Assembly: GCF_002949735.1 (NCBI RefSeq)
Contig: NZ_CP026681.1
Location: 2,294,001-2,358,000 of the forward strand
Direction: 5' to 3'
From: Nostoc sp. 'Peltigera membranacea cyanobiont' N6
GTDB taxonomy: Bacteria; Cyanobacteriota; Cyanobacteriia; Cyanobacteriales; Nostocaceae
Length of the DNA stretch: 64,000 nucleotides
Below are positions 27,668 through 35,542 of the stretch, piece by piece. The notes below the pieces were generated by a model. It was not told where the DNA came from, did not search any database, and saw only the letters and a list, made by a program, of their open reading frames with translations. Position numbers and translations under genes: made by a program. Position 1 is the first letter of the stretch. Every line of letters starts with the position of its first letter.

Positions 27668-27701
27668 GGGTGTAGGGAAAGACAGAAGTCTTACTACACC
27701 C
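27668..27701 (+). terminator. intrinsic terminator after sigma factor
   Basis: GGGTGTAG and CTACACCC pair, with a second inner stem AAGAC/GTCTT. The downstream sequence has TTTTGATTTTTT. It lies 70 bp after the sigma-factor stop codon. Confidence 0.7.
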
Positions 27702-27740
27702 CACACCTTTTGATTTTTTCAGATCCTGTGAAAAGTCAGA

Positions 27741-27971
27741 TTAAACAAGAGGCTCAATATTTTTGAAAGGTTCAATTAAATATCTACGTCCACCGCCTCT
27801 ATAAGGTACAGGAGTACTAGGAGTATTAGATTTGGTAATCTCTGAAAATAACTGTTGTGTTTTATAAGTAATCAGCAGTGTCGGTGATAATTTATTTGTA
27901 TGTATTTGGTTATTAAGACTTAGGAAGCAAAATACAAAAGTCCCGACTAAAGTATAGGGTGTAAAAGACAT
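27741..27971 (-). CDS. PatX-like peptide precursor with RGGGR motif
   Basis: This 76-aa protein has a short hydrophobic N-terminal export-like segment (YTLVGTFVFCFLSL) and a C-terminal TPVPYRGGGRRYLIEP. PatX proteins of filamentous cyanobacteria are short exported precursors with a conserved RG(S/T)GR pentapeptide, usually within HRGSGRR, that inhibits the heterocyst regulator HetR. The layout and flanking residues (Pro-rich before, Arg after) fit; the central Ser/Thr is replaced by Gly here. Assignment as PatX-like is inference. It could be a diverged or non-functional member, or a signal with altered specificity. Confidence 0.6.
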   Translation of the reverse strand: MSFTPYTLVGTFVFCFLSLNNQIHTNKLSPTLLITYKTQQLFSEITKSNTPSTPVPYRGGGRRYLIEPFKNIEPLV

Positions 27972-28136
27972 AGTTAATAGCTCTATTTTATCTCTATTAA
28001 CTAATACTTAGTCTTTTTCAATTATCCGGTAAATATGTCTAAATATAATGGAAGAAATATTTTGTTTTTGAGTTTAGAATCGCCATAAAACTTTGTTTGA
28101 ATACAACTATTATATAAATCTTTGACAAAAGGACTA

Positions 28137-28225
28137 ATGAAAAAAGTCATGAATTCGACCATGACTTTTGGCACAAATAAATGACCATTTAGCCAGTTAC
28201 TAGGGATTGATGAACTCTCAATACT
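28137..28225 (-). repeat. remnant of a gene end with terminator, paralogous to 30738-30830
   Basis: A stem (AAAAGTCATG with CATGACTTTT, 28142-28169) is followed on the plus strand by AGCCAGTTACTAGGGATTGA. The same arrangement occurs at 30741-30816, where it ends a real 65-aa gene. Here only the terminator and the last few codons survive. Confidence 0.6.
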
Positions 28226-28386
28226 GCGTAGGTTTTGGAATTTATTCGTTGAGGCAAGCTGTTCAATAGCCGGGGGAGAAATGGAGGCTGGCGTTTAGTT
28301 TTGCCTCAAGAGCCTCCCCTGCTTATCCGAACCGTATTGGCGAACCGTATTGGGACTGTCCTCTACCTCCAGCATAAGTGCCTTCT

Positions 28387-29520
28387 TCAAGAGGGTTGAT
28401 TTAATTTGGTTATGAGAGTACCTTCAGCAGTGTTTACAAAGGTGTCTCGATCTGAAATAATTGCTTGTGGTATTAAAGTAGTGGAGTGAGTGGTAATTCC
28501 TGGCAGCTTTTTGACAGCAGTGCCGATAGCCATAAACTCGATAATTCCACTACCTAACTGATAAACATAAGTTTTAATCCCAACAACGAGGTCAGCGCCA
28601 CTATTACGAGCATCAGTGGCGATGTTGGCAATGGCTTGTTCGCGTGCTTCGTAAATTAATGTAGTTAATTCATTAATTTCACCACGGACAAAGGACTTGA
28701 ATGCGGATGTGATTCCTCCAACAAAACCAAGAGAATATACGGAAACACCCAAAACCAATTTTAAAGGCATATAACCCAGGTTGATCAGATTCCACATTTC
28801 CTGATTAGTTAAATCGCTGGTAATAGGACTTTGACACCATGCTACTGTAAGAGCAGGATGGTTTGATGCAGTACCAATCATTACCATCTCTTGCATCCCG
28901 GCAAAGGGAATAATTGATGTCTGAATTCCAAGCACAGCATTAGCACCTATATTTAAGGCTTCAGACTGAATTCGCTCTAAGGCTAAGTGACGGGTTTGGT
29001 TGAATATAGAGGAAAATTCTTTAATTTCTCCACGTTTTAAACTTTTGAGGGAGCCAAGTATTCCACCGCCGACTCCAATGGAGTAGGCAACATTGCCAAA
29101 GACAAACTTTTTCGGTACAAATCCGGCATCAATCTGGCAGTAGAGTTCCTGTCCGTCGGCAGAGGTAGAAAATTCTAATTTTTCAGATTTTTCGTCACCT
29201 TGGTGAACACAGGAGCCAATGGAGAGGAATTCTACGTTGCCGACTTGTTGGACTAAATCATTGTTAACACCTGTGATGCCAATTCCGCCATGCTTTTGTG
29301 CTTCAGCCAACATTCGGGCATAAGCTTTTTGCCTTCCTTCATGAATGATGCTAGTGACTTCAGAGACTTCTCCGCCAACAATGGTTTTGAGTCCTGATGA
29401 AATTCCCCCAATTAGTCCCAGTGAAAAGACACTGTTTCCAATGACTAAATCTCCCGGATACATACCCTGTTGTCGAAGACAAAAGATTTCATTGCCAGAG
29501 AGTCCGCTGATTGCAACCAT
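28387..29520 (-). CDS. protein with three tandem YbjQ-like (DUF74) domains
   Basis: The 377-aa protein repeats one domain three times, at about 10-110, 130-235 and 245-355. Each copy has a PxxLVIGNxVxSLG start, a GGIxSGLKxxxxGEVxE core and a helix such as HEGRQKAYARMLAEAQKHGG followed by GAxxVxGI. This is the YbjQ-type heavy-metal-binding-like fold, normally a roughly 105-aa protein that forms pentamers. Triplication in one chain is unusual. The function of the family is not established. There is no signal or TM segment. It is monocistronic. Confidence 0.8.
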   Translation of the reverse strand: MVAISGLSGNEIFCLRQQGMYPGDLVIGNSVFSLGLIGGISSGLKTIVGGEVSEVTSIIHEGRQKAYARMLAEAQKHGGIGITGVNNDLVQQVGNVEFLSIGSCVHQGDEKSEKLEFSTSADGQELYCQIDAGFVPKKFVFGNVAYSIGVGGGILGSLKSLKRGEIKEFSSIFNQTRHLALERIQSEALNIGANAVLGIQTSIIPFAGMQEMVMIGTASNHPALTVAWCQSPITSDLTNQEMWNLINLGYMPLKLVLGVSVYSLGFVGGITSAFKSFVRGEINELTTLIYEAREQAIANIATDARNSGADLVVGIKTYVYQLGSGIIEFMAIGTAVKKLPGITTHSTTLIPQAIISDRDTFVNTAEGTLITKLNQPS

Positions 29521-29779
29521 GCCTTTGACTCCAGTAATTTAGATGAGTGTATAATAACCCCGTTCAAAATGGGGAGTTAGTCATTTATAACTGATATAAC
29601 TGATTATCAAGGGATAAGCTGGGGCGCACTGGCGACGGATGATGCAGGGACGAGGATCTGGGAGAAAACTGGCAGTTAGTAGTAGAAAAACTGCTTAACA
29701 TTCAAGCATTGGCTATAGTCTGAACCAGATTGCCCGAATTTCTCACTCATCGGGTGGGAGGTGTGGGAGGTGCTGCGTT

Positions 29780-29801
29780 GCATAAAGCGATCGCTTTATG
29801 C
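29780..29801. repeat. 22-bp perfect palindrome centred on GCGATCGC
   Basis: The HIP1 octamer is extended symmetrically on both sides by GCATAAA and TTTATGC. Extended HIP1 symmetry of this length is uncommon and could act as a hairpin or protein-binding site. Confidence 0.7.
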
Positions 29802-29836
29802 ACCCATTCTCAATTCCTTCCCACACTCCCCACACT

Positions 29837-29858
29837 GGGAGCAACGCAAAAAAGTGAG
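29837..29858. repeat. solo terminal repeat of the 171-bp miniature element family
   Basis: The 22-bp string beginning GGGAGCAACGCAAAA matches the left end of the element at 8949-8970 at 19 of 22 positions and continues with the same ATC. No second end was found nearby, so this is a fragment. Confidence 0.65.
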
Positions 29859-30147
29859 ATCCTTGTGAAATAGGCTTTCTGATTGCTGGGGGAGCAGGGG
29901 AGCAGAGGGAGTAAAGAGACAAAATTTGAGTACTTTTTACGAGCGTTAGAGATTACTTAGGGACTTCCAGAAAATAAAACCTCGACTTCGCTCGGCTTAA
30001 AATTATCCCATTTTCATAGTGGCAGATTCTTTCTCCTCTGCCTCAAGAGCCTCCTTTGCACACACAACGATGGAATATTTTTTTAGTTGGAAATCCCTTA
30101 TACACTTATTTCTTCCTCTTCCTCTGCCTCAAGAGCCTCATGAAGTT

Positions 30148-30293
30148 AGAGTCTGTTTGAAAAGTATATTTGGCATACTGAATGCAGTGAAGTAAAGCAT
30201 CTCAATTCCAACGAAAAATTGGGATTATTCGCTTCACTTCGTTTTGTTCAGAATGATGAATTATAACTATCTTGGACTTTTCAAACAGACTCT
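30148..30293. mobile_element. 146-bp MITE with perfect 18-bp terminal inverted repeats
   Basis: The ends are AGAGTCTGTTTGAAAAGT (30148-30165) and its exact complement (30276-30293). Both sides are flanked by TA in the extended repeat, consistent with a TA-targeting transposase such as an IS630/Tc1-type enzyme, though the family is not proven. There is no ORF inside. The right end supplies the stop codon of the minus-strand gene at 30292-30513. Confidence 0.85.
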
Positions 30294-30513
30294 ACTGTAT
30301 ATCTTCAGAAGATGACGTTGAAATAGATGGATTAGAGCCAATCTCTTCAGGTTTAGAATTAAAGGGTGTTTTCCCTTCCCAGGAATAATTGCATATTTTA
30401 GTATGAAGCAGTATTCCAAATGTGATATTAATTACAAAGGCAAAGGAATCTACGAAAATTATGTCTATAGCCCGATTAATCATGAGTCCCTCTTCAGTTG
30501 ATGAAAACATCAA
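30292..30513 (-). CDS. small hypothetical protein ending at a MITE
   Basis: This 73-aa frame (63 aa from the inner ATG) has one hydrophobic stretch (AIDIIFVDSFAFVINITFGI) and a Ser-rich C-terminus (SNPSISTSSSEDIQ). The TAG stop lies in the terminal repeat of the adjacent MITE, so the original protein may have been longer. No family is recognised. Confidence 0.4.
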   Translation of the reverse strand: MMFSSTEEGLMINRAIDIIFVDSFAFVINITFGILLHTKICNYSWEGKTPFNSKPEEIGSNPSISTSSSEDIQ

Positions 30514-30740
30514 TTAATGTTTGAGTTGGAATTGTAATTTGACTACACAAAGCATAATGATTATTCCAGAAATCTCCAGCAGTACTTAGAAATTAGCGAT
30601 ATCTTTCTAATTACATATATGAAAGGTATTGTGATGATTAGGGATTAGTTTGTGTTTCGACATAAGACTTGAGGTTTAAAATCTCAATATCAATCTGATG
30701 AGATACAACTATTGTAGAAATATCTGACACAATCACTCAT

Positions 30741-30770
30741 GAAAAAAGTCATGATTCTGACCATGACTTG
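30741..30770 (-). terminator. intrinsic terminator of the 65-aa gene
   Basis: Reading the minus strand, AAGTCATG pairs with CATGACTT and is followed by six T residues. It lies about 30 nt beyond the stop codon. Confidence 0.8.
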
Positions 30771-30798
30771 AGCCACAAAATATCGGTTTAGCCAGTTG

Positions 30799-30996
30799 TT
30801 ATGGATTGATAAAGTCTGGACGATTCTCATCATCATAATATGCCAAAGGATATATACCACAGACTAAAAAATGTTCACCGGACTTCACCCCATGATAGTT
30901 AGAGCAACCGATGCAAGCGACTGGTCTAAATACTTGTTCGTCAAACTCGAAATCGAAATCCTCTGAGCAGTCTGCATGAATCGTGCTAGATGTCAC
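30799..30996 (-). CDS. small Cys-containing conserved hypothetical protein
   Basis: This 65-aa acidic protein has ACIGCSNYHG and FLVCGIYP, three Cys that could bind a metal, and no TM segment. The pattern recurs in cyanobacteria as I recall, without known function. It ends in a strong terminator. A second copy of its 3' end with terminator remains at 28.14 kb. Confidence 0.6.
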   Translation of the reverse strand: MTSSTIHADCSEDFDFEFDEQVFRPVACIGCSNYHGVKSGEHFLVCGIYPLAYYDDENRPDFINP

Positions 30997-31077
30997 CTCA
31001 GTAGGAGGTAGAACCGTTAGGATCTTAGCAGTCTGTTCTTCTCCATTCCATCTCCCCGAAACACCTATTGAGCCAAA

Positions 31078-31716
31078 ATGACTATTACCTGCAAACTTCT
31101 TTTACAAAATCACGCTCAAGATTGGCAAGAAGCAACTGTGCATCCCTTCCTAGAACAGTGTCAATTAGGTATAATTCAACCCCAGCAATTCAATACATGG
31201 TTGATGCAAGATTATCTGTTTGTTGTGGAATTTACGAGGATGGTAGGACGAGTATTAGCCAGCGCACCTCCACAACATTTTGATGTCATACTTGGAGGAC
31301 TGGCAGCTCTTAAAGACGAACTTAATTGGTTTCAAGAAAAAGCTACCCAACGACAACTGAATCTTAATATAAAAAAACAACCAACCTGTAGAGAATACTG
31401 TGAATATATGCAGAGTCTTGCAGACAAGCCTTATCCTGTACAAGCAACTGCATTTTGGGCTATTGAATTAGCCTATAATCAAGGTTGGCAACTACCAGGT
31501 AAGATGCCTGCACCTTACGATGAATTTGCACAAAGATGGGGAAATAGTGATTTTACAAAATATGTAAAACTTTTGTCACAGCAAGCTGATGAGGTTTTAG
31601 AAACGGCACAGGAAGATATTCAAAAACAAGCTGAAGAATCTTTTTTAATGGTAGCAAAATTTGAACATAATTTCTGGCAGATGGCTTTTCACACAGCCCA
31701 GCATGAATCAAAATAG
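31078..31716 (+). CDS. TenA family protein (thiaminase-II-like)
   Basis: This 212-aa helical protein matches the TenA/THI-4/PqqC fold: HPFLEQCQLGIIQPQQFNTW followed by LMQDYLFVVEFTRM near residues 20-60, then AFWAIELAYNQGW and a C-terminal FEHNFWQMAFH. TenA enzymes hydrolyse thiamin or its breakdown products for salvage. The catalytic Cys position was not assigned with confidence, so an oxygenase-like or other activity remains possible. No thiamin genes or riboswitch are nearby. Confidence 0.8.
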   Translation: MTITCKLLLQNHAQDWQEATVHPFLEQCQLGIIQPQQFNTWLMQDYLFVVEFTRMVGRVLASAPPQHFDVILGGLAALKDELNWFQEKATQRQLNLNIKKQPTCREYCEYMQSLADKPYPVQATAFWAIELAYNQGWQLPGKMPAPYDEFAQRWGNSDFTKYVKLLSQQADEVLETAQEDIQKQAEESFLMVAKFEHNFWQMAFHTAQHESK

Positions 31717-31858
31717 TTTTCAAGGGACGAGTGTGAAACGCCGGCAAATTCTTCTTAATTCTTTACAGCCGAACCTGTAGCCCCAGATCCAAAAAGCAGT
31801 AATATCAAGGGTTAGCGCTTTTTAAGCGTGCCATTCAATTATGACCTAACATTGGGAA

Positions 31859-33865
31859 TCAACTTAACCGGAACATGATCTTGGCAAGCTTGCCAAACCC
31901 TTGAGTAAAAGCATATTCAATCTCTGCGGGATCACAAATCTCTGTTAGTTTGGATTTCAGCCCAGGAAGTTCTCTAACCTCAATACAGATATTTACATAT
32001 ACATCTTTAGTTTCCACATGGAATAGTCCAGCATTTATGTTTAAAAAATCACCTGTTAGCATTGAACAGTAAGTTAAAGATTCTTTCCATTGTGATTTGT
32101 ACTTCATTTTAAAATAACTATCGCCTAAATTCTTTTTGAACTTAGATGACTTTTCCTGTGATTTTGGTTCCCAGAATATACTATTCTCCAACTGCCCAAG
32201 AGCTTCTATTGTCGTTAGATTAGTCGCCACATTGCTACTGCCTTGTTGTTTTAGCTTTTTCTGTTCAACAAAAGACATAGCCAAGATGCGGTTCTTATGC
32301 CGCTCAAAAGCTTCTTTATACAATTCCCATGCTTTTTTGGTAATTGCTGATTGTGATGGCTCAACAATTTTAACGATTTCGCGCCAATCTCCAAGAGTAA
32401 ATCTAGTAATATTTTCAATAAAAGCGATGAAAATGGCGCTATAAATTTTAGTGGGACTCGCACCCCGTAAACCTTGCCTTCTCAGCTCATCAGTAACTAA
32501 GTCTAATCTGTAAGTAGAAACAGAAAGGTCAATTTCTGTAAGCTCAAGGCTAAAACCCTGTCTAAGTCGGATTCTGCTAAAAGTTGGCTTTGCAGGACTC
32601 TCAATAGTTGTAAAATCAATCGTTTCACCACAGCTTGGACAAATAGCTTGGTGATGTTGAATCAGCACTCCATCGTTGTCAACTTCGGCTTCAATTTTAG
32701 CTAATTCTTCAGCAAGCGGTTTAAAAATATGGGTGCAATGCTCACATTGGATTAAGCCTTTGTTTTGTATTTCTGATATAGTTTCAGGCAATAAACTCCA
32801 TTTGCGGGCTTCATCAGGAAGTCCATGTTTTTTCCAATTATCGGTAATGTCAATGATCACCGCAGTTGGTTTTAAAGTGTAGGTTCTTAAAACTCGTCCT
32901 AGCATTTGCAGCCACATAGTAGAGCTTTCAGTCGGACGGACACAGTAAACGCACTCAATATTAGGACAATCAAAGCCCTCGGTTAAGATTTCGTAATTAG
33001 TAATTACTTGGGTAGTACCATTGCGAAAACGCTGCAATATTTCTAATCTCTCTTGTGGGGGAGTCTTCCCATCCAAATGTTCGGCACTAATATAATTACG
33101 AGAAAATTCCGCAGCCAGGGCACGAGAATGTTCTAAGCTACAGGCGAAAATAACTGTACGAAGATTTCGTGCATATTTCAAGTAATTCTCAAGGATTTCG
33201 CTAACCCCAATCTGGCTAGTGACGGCAACCGCTAACTCTTTGGCTCTAAAATCCCCACGAGACTTTGCAACTCCAAGAGTAGAAATAGTTTGATTCGTTG
33301 CAAATAATCGAAACTTACTTAAATACCCAGCCTGAATTAATTGAGCAGTGTCAATGCCAATAACCAAATCATCAAATAAATCAACAAAACCTTGACCGTC
33401 AATTCTCTGGGGGGTGGCAGTTACACCTAATATCTGGGCACTTTCATAATGTTCAATTAATCGCCGATAAGATAAGGCAGTTGCATGATGCGCCTCATCT
33501 AATATCAAAAGTCCAATGTTCATTGGCAACTCTAATACCTCTCGTCTGCTCAACGTTTGAACGCTAGCGACTTGGATTCTCCGTTCGGGATTAGCCAGAA
33601 CACCTGCTTTGATAATCCCAACTGGTTCACCGATAATTTCTGAGAGCTTTTCGGCAGCTTGAGATATCAACTCAATCCGATGGGCAATGACTAAAACTTG
33701 CTTTCCTTGTTCAAAGAATTTATGAGAAATATGTGCAAAGCATACCGTTTTCCCGGCGGCTGTAGGGAGTTGTGCAAGCACCCGCCTATTACCTTTCTCC
33801 CAAGAATTCCAAATATCTTTTATCCACTGATGTTGATAATCTCTGAGTTCGTAGGTAACAGGCAT
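31859..33865 (-). CDS. DEAD/DEAH-box superfamily 2 helicase
   Basis: The 668-aa protein has the SF2 motifs: Walker A LPTAAGKT (about 34-41), DEAH box LDEAHHA (about 123), VTATPQR, and motif VI QMLGRVLRT (about 333) after FDCPNIECVYC. A zinc-binding insert follows (CEHC and CPSC, about 375-415). The C-terminal 250 residues are not recognised. It resembles the RAD25/SSL2-type helicases encoded on mobile elements and in defence islands. It is predicted to move on double-stranded DNA in an ATP-dependent way. It is monocistronic; the next gene upstream is a BRO fragment. Confidence 0.88.
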   Translation of the reverse strand: MPVTYELRDYQHQWIKDIWNSWEKGNRRVLAQLPTAAGKTVCFAHISHKFFEQGKQVLVIAHRIELISQAAEKLSEIIGEPVGIIKAGVLANPERRIQVASVQTLSRREVLELPMNIGLLILDEAHHATALSYRRLIEHYESAQILGVTATPQRIDGQGFVDLFDDLVIGIDTAQLIQAGYLSKFRLFATNQTISTLGVAKSRGDFRAKELAVAVTSQIGVSEILENYLKYARNLRTVIFACSLEHSRALAAEFSRNYISAEHLDGKTPPQERLEILQRFRNGTTQVITNYEILTEGFDCPNIECVYCVRPTESSTMWLQMLGRVLRTYTLKPTAVIIDITDNWKKHGLPDEARKWSLLPETISEIQNKGLIQCEHCTHIFKPLAEELAKIEAEVDNDGVLIQHHQAICPSCGETIDFTTIESPAKPTFSRIRLRQGFSLELTEIDLSVSTYRLDLVTDELRRQGLRGASPTKIYSAIFIAFIENITRFTLGDWREIVKIVEPSQSAITKKAWELYKEAFERHKNRILAMSFVEQKKLKQQGSSNVATNLTTIEALGQLENSIFWEPKSQEKSSKFKKNLGDSYFKMKYKSQWKESLTYCSMLTGDFLNINAGLFHVETKDVYVNICIEVRELPGLKSKLTEICDPAEIEYAFTQGFGKLAKIMFRLS

Positions 33866-34114
33866 TCAATCTACCTCAACAAGAATTTTTCTCTCGTGGT
33901 AATATTGCTCATTATGCCACAAGCTCTTCAAGTTAAGATACCGATAATCCCAATTCTAAAAGTAGTAAAAATGTTTTGGATTGATTTGATGCGATTTTAC
34001 TTCATCAAGAGCAAATTATAACGAACTGAAGCTATAAGTTGAACTTTTCATAAAAACTAATGCGGTAACTCGTGTATTTTTGTCTTGCCTGGCTGTCCAA
34101 AATACAAATTGTGC

Positions 34115-34141
34115 GATCGCCTTTGCTTAATAAAGGCGATC
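34115..34141. terminator. 10-bp hairpin downstream of BRO-type gene
   Basis: GATCGCCTTT and AAAGGCGATC pair around a 7-nt loop. It includes a HIP1 octamer overlapping the left arm and sits about 25 bp beyond the minus-strand stop codon. Confidence 0.55.
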
Positions 34142-34165
34142 TCCAATCGTTCTCATCAAATACTT

Positions 34166-34831
34166 TCAATTCTCCTCTACGCTCAAATCAATTACTTCAA
34201 GAACATCTGGCAACCAGCGAACGTGTTCCACAATCTTGTCATGAGTCCGGGCTTTATCCCGTGTCACGGTTCCCCAAAGTTTACCTTTTTCAGTCAAATG
34301 CCAGATATTTTTGTGGCTTTGTTTACCATTCGTGTCTGTTTTGATTTGAACCTCCTTAGTTTGCAAGCCAGCAGATTCCAAAACCTGGTTAACTATCTGA
34401 GGTTTTATGGGCTTGGGTAGTCCAAGACGTTCGGCATATAATTCGCCGATTGCAGTTGGAGACAAGTGTCTGTTGGGAGTCGCTTCAATTTCCTGGATTG
34501 CTCCGACCAACTCCTGTGCCATTGGGGTTATTTCGGGACACAGCGCTTGTACACCTCGAAGGATAGTGATGGTTTGGAGTTCTGCACTAAGCCTTGTACC
34601 AGACAAAATCTTTTGCCCAAAGTTCACGAGTTCATCGAGTGTGGGTTTAGTATTTTGTTGTTGCTCCGGCTGTGGTATTTCATACTTCCCGGTACGACGT
34701 ATAGAGGGAAGAACATCTTCGTATAACCATTGCTGGAATGGCACAGCAATTGGACTGTCAGAGCGTCCAATCAAATAATACAGCCCTGGTTCATAAAGCG
34801 TTGCCATTTTCTGCTTTCCGCCAGGGGTCAT
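34166..34831 (-). CDS. phage antirepressor-like protein with truncated BRO-N domain
   Basis: This 221-aa protein starts in the middle of a BRO N-terminal domain: TLYEPGLYYLIGRSDSPIAV, then PFQQWLYEDVLPSIRRTGKY. Homologous-looking codons continue upstream of the ATG for about 7-10 residues (AWKDHKPI) before a stop near 34870, so the normal first 50-60 residues are missing. The C-terminal half may be a winged-helix region (GKLWGTVTRDKARTHDKIVE). BRO/antirepressor genes belong to phages and phage-like elements. The truncated protein may still be expressed, but DNA binding through BRO-N is doubtful. Confidence 0.7.
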   Translation of the reverse strand: MTPGGKQKMATLYEPGLYYLIGRSDSPIAVPFQQWLYEDVLPSIRRTGKYEIPQPEQQQNTKPTLDELVNFGQKILSGTRLSAELQTITILRGVQALCPEITPMAQELVGAIQEIEATPNRHLSPTAIGELYAERLGLPKPIKPQIVNQVLESAGLQTKEVQIKTDTNGKQSHKNIWHLTEKGKLWGTVTRDKARTHDKIVEHVRWLPDVLEVIDLSVEEN

Positions 34832-35148
34832 AATTGGTTTATGATCCTTCCATGCAGCAGGAACCTAGAGTGGTAAAACTTGCTAGAGTAGATTTTTAAT
34901 GATTGAAATAGGCGTAAATAGGTAAACCAAAATTTTCAATAATAACGAATTTACTACGTTTAAATTTTTGCTCTAGCTAGTTTTGCCACGCTAGAAAGAA
35001 ACACAGGGAGGAACATAAGGATTTACACTTCGATAAATAATCCTAAAACTCTATCCCTGAGCTTATACCCAGGACTTATTCAATTACACAGAGTTCCTTT
35101 AAAAATGCACTACTTTGCGGTAGTGATTGTAAAGAGAGAGAAGCAGCA
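34832..35148. other. gap without a recognised gene
   Basis: It contains the lost 5' part of the BRO-type gene in decayed form at most near 34.83-34.87 kb. The rest is AT-rich without a convincing ORF, RNA or repeat. Confidence 0.45.
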
Positions 35149-35379
35149 TTAGCTACTCACATCTATTACCTCCCTCAACTCAAATAAATCCGCTAAGTCA
35201 CATCGGAAGTAGTCACATAACTTTTCAATCGTTTCCGTATCCACCCGCTTAAAGTCATTGGTGAACAGCCGATAAACAGCTGGATAAGAAATGTTAGAAC
35301 TTCTGGCAACTTCAGCCAATGACAGTGTTGGGTTTTTTTCAGCCATAAGCACAGCTAGGCGGCAATGCATTTTCCTCAT
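35149..35379 (-). CDS. XRE/Cro-CI family transcriptional regulator
   Basis: This 76-aa single-domain HTH protein has the helix-turn-helix SLAEVARSSNISYPAVYRLF (about 20-39) and the C-terminal part typical of small Cro/CI proteins (VDTETIEKLCDYFRCDLADL). It is transcribed away from the cassette at 35.54 kb, so it probably controls the shared promoter region, which has a symmetric operator-like pair. Such regulators are typical of phages and toxin-antitoxin or plasmid modules. Confidence 0.88.
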   Translation of the reverse strand: MRKMHCRLAVLMAEKNPTLSLAEVARSSNISYPAVYRLFTNDFKRVDTETIEKLCDYFRCDLADLFELREVIDVSS

Positions 35380-35413
35380 GCCTCCATTAAACTATAGTTT
35401 TTATCATAATTGA

Positions 35414-35467
35414 TTCCGTTAGAATTTAGCAACTTAGTATTGTTATTTATAACGGAAGTGTTATAGT
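35414..35467 (+). promoter_or_regulatory. promoter with operator-like inverted half-sites
   Basis: TTGTTA (35440-35445) and TATAGT (35462-35467) are separated by 16 nt, a good -35/-10 pair for the plus-strand cassette. Perfect half-sites TTCCGTTA (35414-35421) and TAACGGAA (35450-35457) flank and overlap it, one lying inside the spacer. The divergent XRE regulator is the likely ligand. Confidence 0.6.
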
Positions 35468-35476
35468 AAAAATATG

Positions 35477-35515
35477 GAGAAAGCGCCCCCGACGACCAAT
35501 CAAAAGCGCTTTCTC
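35477..35515 (+). promoter_or_regulatory. leader hairpin before the 290-aa gene
   Basis: GAGAAAGCGC and GCGCTTTCTC form a perfect 10-bp stem with a 19-nt loop in the presumed 5' leader, 27 nt before the ATG and just upstream of the ribosome site AAGGAAA. It could act as an attenuator or stability element; no U-tract follows directly. Confidence 0.55.
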
Positions 35516-35542
35516 TGTCCCTAATAATAAGGAAACTTTATT

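Larger units (their letters stand above)
29521..30147. other. repeat-rich gap without a gene
   Basis: The stretch contains a 22-bp perfect palindrome centred on a HIP1 site (29780-29801) and a lone 22-bp mobile-element end (29837-29858). The motif GCCTCAAGAGCCTC is repeated near 30045 and 30126 (also near 28302). No ORF of interest was seen. It looks like a landing zone for small repeats. Confidence 0.55.
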
